Shown here one piece after another: positions 7,310 through 13,307 of a DNA stretch of 18,545 nucleotides. This DNA is from RGIG1995 sp045587445 (GTDB taxonomy: Bacteria; Bacillota; Clostridia; Oscillospirales; CAG-272). The stretch is from contig JAZNCH010000031.1 in assembly GCA_045587445.1 (NCBI GenBank), positions 1 through 18,545 on the forward strand. Reading direction: 5' to 3'. Every line of letters starts with the position of its first letter. The first letter of the stretch is position 1. The position numbers and the translations under genes are program-made. Under the pieces are notes generated by a model. The model was given only the letters and a program-made list of their open reading frames with translations, was not told where the DNA came from and searched no databases.

Positions 7310-7339
7310 ATTATACTACAATAGTTATACATAGGTCAA
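7310..7339 (-). promoter_or_regulatory. Promoter of nadE
   Basis: TTGACC (7339-7334) is followed after 18 nt by TATAAT (7315-7310) on the minus strand, giving a leader of about 30 nt. A second overlapping TATAAT-like word lies just downstream. Confidence 0.7.
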
Positions 7340-7588
7340 CGGAAAATACGAAAAAGTTTTGCGAAATAAAATTTCTTTGTAAAACGCGTTGCTATTAACG
7401 GGGGATTATATTATATAATTGTAAGCAAATGTGCGGTAAAGATTAATACAAAATAATATCAGCGACGTTTCTATATGTGCTTTATTCTTGTAAGTCTTAA
7501 ATGATTTATACGTACTATAAGTTTGGGAGTGGCGACACGACAATATTTAATATGACGGAAAAATAAATGTTTGTTTACAATATTTATG
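7340..7588. other. Intergenic stretch with no identified feature
   Basis: About 250 nt of AT-rich sequence separates the nadE promoter from the lipoprotein promoter. I see no reading frame with a ribosome binding site, no strong hairpin and no RNA gene motif. Confidence 0.5.
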
Positions 7589-7617
7589 TTGACATAATAT
7601 TTTAAATATGTTAGACT
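7589..7617 (+). promoter_or_regulatory. Promoter of the lipoprotein gene
   Basis: A consensus TTGACA (7589-7594) is 17 nt from TAGACT (7612-7617). An alternative pair, TTGGCA (7621-7626) and TAAAAT (7643-7648), lies just downstream with a 16-nt spacer. Confidence 0.55.
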
Positions 7618-7674
7618 TGTTTGGCAAATAACAGTTAATTTATAAAATATAATATAAAAAAGGAAGATTTAATT

Positions 7675-8448
7675 ATGAAAAATTTGAAAAACGTAATGTG
7701 TATTCTTTCGATATGCTTACTTAGCGTTTTTGTTTTTGCGGCGTGCGGCGAAAACGGAAAAGATTCTCATACTCATACACCCGGCTCAGAATGGCTTTTT
7801 GATGCGGAAAATCACTGGAAAGTATGTTCCGAAGACGGTGAAAAGGTTGAAATTTCTGCTCACGAGCTTGACAAAGAAATCTGCACTGTTTGTAAAGTGA
7901 AAGTAATTACAGATGGGGATAAGTCTGAAGTATACGTTCTTGATGAAAAGGGCAACTGGACTGTATGCTATCATTACGAGGAGGGCAAAAAGGTATCCGA
8001 AGATACTATAGAATATAAGTATGCTGCTGACGGTAGCATTGAAACTATGACTATGAAAACCGACGGAAAATTGGTTTATGAAGCTGAATACGGCGTGGAT
8101 TCAAGCGGTTATAATTACGAAAAGAAGTCCACTCAGCACAACGAAGACGGAACTAAGTATACTGTTGAATACGACAGCAAAGGCGATATGCTTAAAGAAA
8201 CAAAGGTAAAGGCTGACGGAACGGTAGAGTTTGATTATACTATAGTTCACGAATACGGCGACAATTCGAAAAAGATTAGCGAAAAGGTTTACAGTGGCGA
8301 AAAGCTTGTAAAAGAAGTAAAATATATAGTTATATCCGAAGACTCATGGGGTGGCGGTTCCTATAATAAGGAAGTTACAACCTACAACGATGACGGAACA
8401 ACTAAAGTTGAGATTTTCAATGAAAGCGGAGAACTTGTTGAGGAATAA
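7675..8448 (+). CDS. Secreted lipoprotein with tandem short tyrosine/glycine-rich repeats
   Basis: The 257-residue protein has a signal peptide ending in VFAAC, so C24 is the probable lipidated cysteine anchoring it to the outer face of the membrane. Residues 31-74 resemble a small Cys-pair module common in Clostridia surface proteins (H-T-P-x-S-x-W, HWKVCSEDGEKVE, SAHELDKEICTVCK). The first pair has lost its second cysteine (C51 is followed by SEDG) while C70/C73 is intact. From about residue 85 on it is built from short beta-type repeats with the pattern Y-x-x-DG-x-x-x (EYKYAADGSIETM, TQHNEDGTKYTVEYDSKGDM, EVTTYNDDGTTKVEIF), like MORN or YwqK-type repeat proteins. AGGAAG precedes the ATG. 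Function is unknown. It appears monocistronic, with a strong terminator. Confidence 0.85.
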   Translation: MKNLKNVMCILSICLLSVFVFAACGENGKDSHTHTPGSEWLFDAENHWKVCSEDGEKVEISAHELDKEICTVCKVKVITDGDKSEVYVLDEKGNWTVCYHYEEGKKVSEDTIEYKYAADGSIETMTMKTDGKLVYEAEYGVDSSGYNYEKKSTQHNEDGTKYTVEYDSKGDMLKETKVKADGTVEFDYTIVHEYGDNSKKISEKVYSGEKLVKEVKYIVISEDSWGGGSYNKEVTTYNDDGTTKVEIFNESGELVEE

Positions 8449-8497
8449 AGATTTCTGCTGAAAAAGCGATTGTTTTTTTATAATGGTTTCGAGTGTT

Positions 8498-8550
8498 AAA
8501 AAGGGACTGCCTCATATGCATTTTATTGCATATGAGACAGTCCCCTTTTT
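8498..8550 (+). terminator. Strong intrinsic terminator after the lipoprotein gene
   Basis: Long stem: AAAAAGGGACTG-CTCATATGCA (8498-8520) pairs with TGCATATGAG-CAGTCCC-TTTTT (8527-8550) with small bulges and a 6-nt loop. It is symmetrical enough to work on both strands. Confidence 0.9.
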
Positions 8551-8603
8551 ATTATTATTCGTATCTGTTTAAATCAGTGTTTTTTTCTTTTTAATAAAAC
8601 TGA

Positions 8604-8644
8604 AACATTTCAAAAACATTGCAAAAACATTGGCAGGATATAAT
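8604..8644 (+). promoter_or_regulatory. Promoter P1 with three AACATT repeats at 11-bp period
   Basis: AACATT occurs at 8604, 8615 and 8626, exactly one helical turn apart. The last copy ends 7 nt before TATAAT (8639-8644). No -35 box is visible; the repeats cover that position. This is the layout of promoters activated by OmpR/PhoB-type regulators. The 140 nt between this -10 box and the gene at 8784 contain a second promoter of the same design. Confidence 0.7.
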
Positions 8645-8699
8645 CTGCTTGTACAGTGAAGAAAGCGGTAAAAAACTTTCGAAAGAAATTTTTGAAATT

Positions 8700-8751
8700 A
8701 ACAAAACTCAAACATTTCTCAAGTTTTTTAAAAACATCAATAAACTATAAT
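8700..8751 (+). promoter_or_regulatory. Promoter P2 with phased AACATT-like repeats
   Basis: AACAAA (8700), AACATT (8711) and AACATC (8733) share the 11-bp phase, the slot at 8722 being degenerate (AGTTTT). AACATC ends 7 nt before TATAAT (8746-8751), the same geometry as P1 and the response-regulator promoter. Confidence 0.7.
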
Positions 8752-8783
8752 AAACTCATAAAATAAAGAAAGAGGTTAGCGTT

Positions 8784-9149
8784 ATGAATAGAAACGATCA
8801 AGATTTTCTCGTCCAGAAGATCCGTACACAGTACATTGAAAAAGAACATACCGGTCTTGACGAACTTAAGGAATTGGACTCCAAGGTAAAGCGGCCTGCA
8901 AATGTATTTGCATACATCTTTGGTAGTATCAGCACCATTATTATGGGTAGCGGTATGAGCCTTGTGATGACTGACATTGCAGAAACTGTTGGTATTCAGA
9001 ATTCGATGCTTTACGGTATTGTAATCGGCATCATAGGTATGTTTATGGCAATCATTAACTATCCCATCTATAAAGGTATTCTCGTCTCTCGCCGTAAAAA
9101 ATACGCAGAAAAAATCATTGCTCTAAGCGATAAAATCATGAAAGGTTAA
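8784..9149 (+). CDS. Small two-helix membrane protein, paralogue of the protein at 12251-12652
   Basis: The 121-residue protein has a charged N-terminal segment (about residues 1-37, including ELKELDSKVKRPANV), two transmembrane helices (about 40-64 and 75-98) and a basic, helical C-terminus (SRRKKYAEKIIALSDKIMKG). The stretch GSGMSLVMTDI after the first helix and NYPIYKGIL after the second are matched by GIGMSLAMTDI and AYPIYNRTL in the protein at 12251, so the two are paralogues. I recall similar small Clostridia proteins, some carrying doubtful enzyme names in databases; I see no catalytic motif. AGAGG lies upstream of the ATG. It is first in a two-gene operon under P1/P2 and is probably controlled by the two-component system downstream. 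Confidence 0.88.
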   Translation: MNRNDQDFLVQKIRTQYIEKEHTGLDELKELDSKVKRPANVFAYIFGSISTIIMGSGMSLVMTDIAETVGIQNSMLYGIVIGIIGMFMAIINYPIYKGILVSRRKKYAEKIIALSDKIMKG

Positions 9150-9161
9150 AGGTGAATTACA

Positions 9162-9413
9162 GTGGCAAATTTTTTGAAGAAAGCATTTAGCGATATGAAG
9201 GAGTCTGCAAAGGCTCAGCACGAAGTTGACAAGGCAAATATGGCCGCTGTCAAAGCAGAGTCTAAAGCACAGTGGGAAGAAGCAAAGGCGATCGGTGATC
9301 CCAACCGTCGTAAAGCTGTTTTTCAGGCTGAACGTGATAAGCAGATTGCAGAAGCAAATGAGCGCAAGGCAGCAGCCGAGGCTCGCATTGATGCTGTAAA
9401 CGGCAATAAGTAA
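9162..9413 (+). CDS. Small charged helical protein, GTG start
   Basis: The 83-residue protein (MANFLKKAFSDMKESAKAQH...) is rich in Ala, Lys, Glu and Gln, has no Cys and no membrane helix, and should be almost entirely alpha-helical with a coiled-coil tendency. The N-terminal MANFLKKAFSDMKE is amphipathic and could lie on a membrane. The start is GTG, supported by AAAGGTGA 6 nt upstream; no ATG competes near it. It begins 12 nt after the preceding stop and is translationally close to it, and a terminator follows at 9434. Function is unknown. The pairing with a small membrane protein and a two-component system suggests an envelope-associated role, by inference. Confidence 0.85.
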   Translation: MANFLKKAFSDMKESAKAQHEVDKANMAAVKAESKAQWEEAKAIGDPNRRKAVFQAERDKQIAEANERKAAAEARIDAVNGNK

Positions 9414-9433
9414 CATTTACGATATAAGCTTAA

Positions 9434-9467
9434 GGCAACGCCAAAATCGGCGTTGCCTCTTTTCTTA
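9434..9467 (+). terminator. Intrinsic terminator after the small-protein operon
   Basis: A perfect 9-bp GC-rich stem GGCAACGCC (9434-9442) with GGCGTTGCC (9449-9457), loop of 6, then TCTTTTCTT. It separates the two-gene operon from the regulatory operon. Confidence 0.92.
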
Positions 9468-9558
9468 AAATCAACACTTTTATGTAATCTTGTTGTTTTG
9501 TTATAAATCGCAAATTGTAAAAAAATAACTATTTTTTCAAAAAAAAGCGACAAATGCA

Positions 9559-9588
9559 AACAAAACTTTAACATTTGGGTGCTATACT
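9559..9588 (+). promoter_or_regulatory. Autoregulated promoter of the two-component operon
   Basis: AACAAA (9559) and AACATT (9570) are 11 bp apart, and AACATT ends 7 nt before TATACT (9583-9588), repeating the P1/P2 layout. A further TATAAT (9590-9595) overlaps downstream. The -35 box is again absent. The shared arrangement suggests the encoded response regulator activates its own operon. Confidence 0.65.
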
Positions 9589-9624
9589 GTATAATAAGTT
9601 ATAGTAATTTGCGGAGGTAACACG

Positions 9625-10296
9625 ATGTTTAAGATATTGATTGTTGAGGATGATAAGGAATTGAACAAGACTGTTTGTTCCTTTTTGAACCATAGCGGTT
9701 ATGAAGCCACCGGCTGTCTTAATGCAAACGAGGCTTACGATGCACTTTATGATAATATGTTCGACCTTATCGTATCGGATATTATGATGCCCGGTGTGGA
9801 TGGTTTTGAATTTGCACGAAATGTTAGGGAGCTTAATGAGGATATCCCGATTCTGTTTATGACTGCCCGTGATGATATTGCTTCTAAGCAAAGAGGTTTC
9901 CGTATCGGTGTGGACGATTATATGGTAAAGCCCATCGACCTTGACGAGCTTTTTTTACGCATTGGCGCACTGCTTCGCCGTGCCAAGATAGCATCGAGCC
10001 GTAAACTTGAAATTGGCAGTTTTGTAATGGATGCCGACGAGCATACCGCATATTTAGGGGATGAAGAAATCTCTCTTACCAACCGTGAGTTCAGTATTCT
10101 TTATAAATTGCTCAGCTATCCGAAAAAGACCTTTACAAGAACGCAGCTTATGGATGAGTTCTGGGATGCAGATACCGAAACCGCACCGAGAGCCGTAGAC
10201 GTCTATATGACAAAGCTCCGTTCAAAGCTGTCTGACTGTGAGGATTTTGAAATCAAAACCGTTCACGGACTTGGATATAAGGCGGTGATTAAGTGA
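9625..10296 (+). CDS. OmpR/PhoB-family response regulator
   Basis: The 223-residue protein has an N-terminal receiver domain (about 1-118) with the acidic pair D9/D10, the phospho-acceptor D52 (VSDIMMPGVDG), T80 and K102 (MVKP). A C-terminal winged-helix DNA-binding domain (about 128-223) carries the typical SLTNREFSILYKLLSYP, AVDVYMTKLRSKL and VHGLGYKAV segments. On phosphorylation by the cognate kinase it should dimerise on direct repeats about 11 bp apart, which is what the three nearby promoters contain. GGAGG precedes the ATG. The stop codon overlaps the kinase start (GTGA), so the two are translationally coupled. Confidence 0.97.
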   Translation: MFKILIVEDDKELNKTVCSFLNHSGYEATGCLNANEAYDALYDNMFDLIVSDIMMPGVDGFEFARNVRELNEDIPILFMTARDDIASKQRGFRIGVDDYMVKPIDLDELFLRIGALLRRAKIASSRKLEIGSFVMDADEHTAYLGDEEISLTNREFSILYKLLSYPKKTFTRTQLMDEFWDADTETAPRAVDVYMTKLRSKLSDCEDFEIKTVHGLGYKAVIK

Positions 10297-11360
10297 AGAA
10301 ACTGACAATTAAAAGTGTATTGGGATCGGTCAGTAGCTTCTTGCTGTTTTTCTTGACTGTGGGGTTTATCGTGTCGTGCTGTATGATGCTTTTTGTGAGC
10401 ATTTTGGCAGATACAATGGAACTCACGATTACACCCACCAATGTTGGTACTGCCGCAAAGATAACCTTTTGGAACGTAGTTTTGATTACATTTCTCTTCA
10501 AATTTGCAGATTATATTCGCCGCAAAATAATGGTTGAGCGTCCAACAAAAACCATCACAGAAGCAACCGAAAAGATTATGTCCGGTGATTTTTCTGTTCG
10601 TATTCCTCTTATGCAAAGCTCCGGTTTGGAGGGATTTAATCAGATTGCTACGGCAATCAACCAAATGGCTGAGGAACTTTCCAGCTTAGAAACCTTGCGT
10701 ACCGATTTTATCGCTAACGTATCACACGAAATGAAAACGCCTCTTGCCGTAATGCAGAACTACGGAACGCTACTGCAGGCTCCCGATCTAAGCGAAGAAA
10801 AGCGTCTTGAATATGCCAAAGGTATAACTGACGGATCACGTCGGATGGCGGATATGATGACAAATATTTTAAAACTCAATCGTTTGGAGAATCAACAGAT
10901 CTACCCAGAGGTTTTGGAATTTGATTTGGGCGAGCAGCTCTGCGAGTGTCTGTTGCAGTACGAGAACGTGTGGGAAAAAGCAAACATTGAAATTGAAACG
11001 GATATTGCAGAGGATGTTAAGATAAAAGCGGATGCTGAGCTTCTCGGCCATGTTTGGAATAATCTGTTTTCCAATGCCTTTAAGTTCACGCCGTCAGGTG
11101 GTACAGTAACGGTATCTCTTACCGCAACGGATCATCACGCCATTGTAAAAGTAACCGACACCGGTTGCGGTATGACGCCGGAGGTTGGCGCACACATATT
11201 TGAAAAATTCTATCAGGGCGACACCTCCCATTCCGGTCAGGGCAACGGCTTGGGACTTGCTCTTGTCAAAAGAGTGATTGACATTATGCAAGGCGAAATT
11301 GGTGTGGAAAGCGTTGTCGGTGTCGGTACTACATTTACCGTAAAAATACGGAGGATCTGA
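10293..11360 (+). CDS. Sensor histidine kinase with a very short extracytoplasmic loop
   Basis: The 355-residue kinase starts at a GTG that overlaps the regulator stop. Two membrane helices (about 12-38 and 55-73) enclose a loop of only about 15 residues, so a stimulus is probably sensed in or at the membrane or through a partner. A HAMP-like linker (about 75-130) follows. The dimerisation domain has the phospho-acceptor H145 in SHEMKTPL. The ATPase domain has an N-box NNLFSNAFKF (N261), DTGCGM (289-294), FEKFYQGD and GNGLGLALVKRV. All motifs needed for activity are intact. It partners the preceding response regulator, and the two membrane proteins downstream in the same operon are candidates for stimulus transfer. 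Confidence 0.96.
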   Translation: MKKLTIKSVLGSVSSFLLFFLTVGFIVSCCMMLFVSILADTMELTITPTNVGTAAKITFWNVVLITFLFKFADYIRRKIMVERPTKTITEATEKIMSGDFSVRIPLMQSSGLEGFNQIATAINQMAEELSSLETLRTDFIANVSHEMKTPLAVMQNYGTLLQAPDLSEEKRLEYAKGITDGSRRMADMMTNILKLNRLENQQIYPEVLEFDLGEQLCECLLQYENVWEKANIEIETDIAEDVKIKADAELLGHVWNNLFSNAFKFTPSGGTVTVSLTATDHHAIVKVTDTGCGMTPEVGAHIFEKFYQGDTSHSGQGNGLGLALVKRVIDIMQGEIGVESVVGVGTTFTVKIRRI

Positions 11361-11361
11361 T

Positions 11362-12246
11362 ATGAGCTGGAAGAAAATTGGCAAAGTATTACTGTTTCCC
11401 CATATTGCCATTATGATTATTCTCGTTCCTATCGCCACCGTATTCCTTGTGTATTCGATGGTGTTTTTGGGGACGGAATCAATCATTGCAATTATTTCTT
11501 ATGTTCTTGCCGCTTATACATTGACCGTATGGTGTTTTAAGATACCGTATCTTATAAAGTTTTTCAAGACGTTAAAGAATGAAAACAAGTATGTGAGAAT
11601 CTGGCAGGACGACACAAGACTTAGAGTAAATGTATCTCTTTACGGAACGCTTATCTATAATACCGCATACGCATTATTGCAGCTTGGTATGGGATTTTGG
11701 CATCATACCTTTTGGTTCTACTCTCTGGCAGGATATTATATCTCCCTTGCTGTGATGCGGTTCTTTCTGGTTCGTCATACAAGCAAGCACAAGCCTGGAG
11801 AAAAAATGCTGGATGAACTTATAAAATACCGTGCTTGCGGCATTGTATTTCTTGTTATGAACCTGGCACTGGCGCTAATGATATTCTTTATGGTGTATTG
11901 GAACAGAACATTTAACCATCATGAAATTACAACCATTGCATTAGCGGCGTATACCTTTACTTCGCTGACACTTGCGATTATCAATATGGTAAAATACCGC
12001 AAATACAACAGTCCGGTCTATTCTGCCTCCAAAGCAATCAGCTTGGCTTCTGCGTGTGTGTCTATGTTAACACTTGAATCTACAATGCTGACAACCTTCG
12101 GCGATGGAACAATGAGCTTAACAGGGCGACGAATTCTGCTGGGGCTTTCCGGCGGTGTAATATCCGTATTTATTATTGCGATGGCAATTTATATGATCGT
12201 ACAAGCAAACAAAAAGATAAAGTTACTGAAAGTAGGGGGAAAATAA
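11362..12246 (+). CDS. Polytopic membrane protein of the two-component operon
   Basis: The 294-residue protein has about eight hydrophobic helices joined by short basic or charged loops (KYVRIWQDDTRLR, RHTSKHKPGEKMLDELIKYR, KYRKYNSP) and a lysine-rich tail, so the N- and C-termini are probably cytoplasmic. I recognise no transporter or enzyme motif. It starts 1 nt after the kinase stop with GGAGG in the kinase 3' end, so it is co-translated with it. The gene order (regulator, kinase, membrane protein, small membrane protein) suggests it is an output or an accessory sensor of the system; no specific function can be assigned. Confidence 0.85.
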   Translation: MSWKKIGKVLLFPHIAIMIILVPIATVFLVYSMVFLGTESIIAIISYVLAAYTLTVWCFKIPYLIKFFKTLKNENKYVRIWQDDTRLRVNVSLYGTLIYNTAYALLQLGMGFWHHTFWFYSLAGYYISLAVMRFFLVRHTSKHKPGEKMLDELIKYRACGIVFLVMNLALALMIFFMVYWNRTFNHHEITTIALAAYTFTSLTLAIINMVKYRKYNSPVYSASKAISLASACVSMLTLESTMLTTFGDGTMSLTGRRILLGLSGGVISVFIIAMAIYMIVQANKKIKLLKVGGK

Positions 12247-12250
12247 TAAA

Positions 12251-12652
12251 ATGGAAAATAAAGAGCGTTTTAATTACACATATTCAGCCAAAGAGCAGGA
12301 AGAAATCAAGGCTATTCGCAAAAAATATACCGGGCAGGAGCAGACAGAGGATAAGATGGTGCAGCTTCGACGTTTGGATGCCGGCGTGTATTCTAAGGCA
12401 AATACGGCTTCCCTTGTGTTTGGTATTATCGGCACACTGATTTTGGGTATAGGTATGAGCCTTGCAATGACCGATATTGGAAAGATTATAGGTCTGCTCG
12501 GAGGAATGGCTATGCTGATCGGAATCTTAATCGGAATTGTCGGCATCGTTCTCGTGTGCTTGGCATACCCCATCTATAACCGCACTCTCAAGAAAGAGCG
12601 TGAGAAAATTGCTCCTGAAATTATTAGACTTACCGATGAACTGATGAAGTGA
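12251..12652 (+). CDS. Small two-helix membrane protein, paralogue of the protein at 8784-9149
   Basis: The 133-residue protein has a charged N-terminal region with KEQEEIKAIRKKYTGQEQTE, a linker MVQLRRLDAGVYSKANT, two membrane helices (about 54-72 and 79-107) and a C-terminal charged helix (KEREKIAPEIIRLTDELMK). It aligns along its whole length with the first gene of the upstream operon: IRKKYTGQEQTE with IRTQYIEKEHTG, GIGMSLAMTDI with GSGMSLVMTDI, and YPIYNRTL with YPIYKGIL. The ribosome binding site is GGGGGA, 4 nt after the preceding stop. Its N-terminus is about 12 residues longer than that of the paralogue. A regulator operon carrying a paralogue of its presumed target suggests a feedback partner, by inference. 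Confidence 0.88.
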   Translation: MENKERFNYTYSAKEQEEIKAIRKKYTGQEQTEDKMVQLRRLDAGVYSKANTASLVFGIIGTLILGIGMSLAMTDIGKIIGLLGGMAMLIGILIGIVGIVLVCLAYPIYNRTLKKEREKIAPEIIRLTDELMK

Positions 12653-12661
12653 GGAACTGAT

Positions 12662-12694
12662 ATGAATGTAAAGAATAACAAACGGCATCAGTAA
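12662..12694 (+). CDS. Ten-codon mini-ORF at the end of the two-component operon
   Basis: ATG at 12662 with a well-placed GAGGA (12651-12655) opens a frame encoding MNVKNNKRHQ before a TAA at 12692-12694. The ribosome binding site overlaps the preceding stop, as in a normal operon gene. Either it is the 5' stub of a lost downstream gene or a leader-like peptide. Only the strong initiation signal supports translation. Confidence 0.35.
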   Translation: MNVKNNKRHQ

Positions 12695-12701
12695 AAGCGG
12701 T

Positions 12702-12749
12702 GGAGTATATAAAACAATATTTTTTCAAAAACGGCGTATACTCCGTTTT
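12702..12749 (+). terminator. Probable terminator of the two-component operon
   Basis: GGAGTATA (12702-12709) pairs with TATACTCC (12737-12744), followed by GTTTTAAAAA. The 27-nt loop is long and the T-run is short, so efficiency is uncertain. Confidence 0.5.
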
Positions 12750-12853
12750 AAAAATGCGGCTCGAATGCGGCTGCGTTGAATCCACCGAATAAATGAGCAA
12801 AATCATAAAAAGAGAATATGATGAGTTGTTTTAATAGTAAACACCACCACCAC

Positions 12854-13040
12854 TATGTATCTACCTTTATTTTATGGTAGAATGAAAGAAAAAGGAGGAA
12901 TAAAACGAAAAAGGGACAAAAGAAACGGATATGGACAAAAGAAGAAAAGCTGAAAATAATCAAGAGATATTAAGAATAACATCTTTCTGTACGAGAACTT
13001 TGAAGAATATACGATGCGGATCATAGTATGATCTGTACTA
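12854..13040 (+). pseudogene. Decayed transposase orfA fragment (IS3-type insertion sequence remnant)
   Basis: After AAAGGAGG (12891-12898) the frame from 12905 reads KKGQKKRIWTKEEKLKIIKRY, then stop codons at 12971 and 12977, HLSVREL, another stop, and YDADHSMICT. This is the helix-turn-helix start of an IS3-family OrfA transposase. The initiator is ACG where ATG is expected, at least three in-frame stops are present, and homology ends abruptly near 13040, so it is non-functional. TGTATCTACCTTTATTTTAT (12856-12875) upstream is similar to TGTGTCTACTTTCTGTTGACA-type sequence at 13094, both resembling insertion-sequence ends. Confidence 0.75.
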
Positions 13041-13041
13041 T

Positions 13042-13078
13042 AAAACCCCTGTTCAATTTAGAATCGAACAAGGGTTTT
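13042..13078. terminator. Terminator-like hairpin beside the transposase remnant
   Basis: AAAACCCCTGTTC (13042-13054) pairs with GAACAAGGGTTTT (13066-13078) with one mismatch and an 11-nt loop. It ends in TTTT on both strands. It lies exactly where homology to the transposase stops. Confidence 0.6.
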
Positions 13079-13093
13079 GAAAATTGTGGGTTT

Positions 13094-13114
13094 TGTGTCT
13101 ACTTTCTGTTGACA
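13094..13114. mobile_element. Possible insertion-sequence end fragment
   Basis: The 21-nt stretch beginning TGTGTCTACTTTCTG and ending TTGACA resembles the terminal sequence of IS3-family elements. It lies in the same orientation as the related stretch at 12856, so these are not a simple pair of inverted ends. It is more likely a relic of a second, deleted copy. No transposase follows. Confidence 0.35.
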
Positions 13115-13215
13115 ACTTCACTATGCGGGTGAATTTTTATTGGAATCTTTTATTTATTGTATTACTGTTTGCATACATAACACAAGCATTTCATAAGTTG
13201 TTTTTACTCCAAATG

Positions 13216-13244
13216 TTGATTTTTTACACTATTCGTGGTATAAT
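13216..13244 (+). promoter_or_regulatory. Promoter of the DHHW-MBOAT operon
   Basis: TTGATT (13216-13221) and a consensus TATAAT (13239-13244) are 17 nt apart, predicting a start near 13251 and a leader of about 57 nt. Confidence 0.75.
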
Positions 13245-13307
13245 TATTTTGCGATTATATTTGTATTTGTTTCCTTATTACAGTTTTTAAGTTTCGGAGT
13301 GTATTAT

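Noticed and set aside
8604..8644. The AACATT repeats as a simple low-complexity A-rich tract
   Set aside because: The exact 11-bp spacing, and the identical 7-nt distance to a -10 box at three separate promoters, make chance unlikely.
10263..10664. 133-residue minus-strand ORF with several Cys and His
   Set aside because: It is antisense to the regulator-kinase junction, where the plus-strand frames have full domain support.
13084..13290. 68-residue hydrophobic ORF (MWVLCLLSVDNFTMRV...)
   Set aside because: It has no ribosome binding site, begins inside an insertion-sequence-end-like stretch and overlaps the promoter of the DHHW gene. Its hydrophobicity follows from T-rich DNA.
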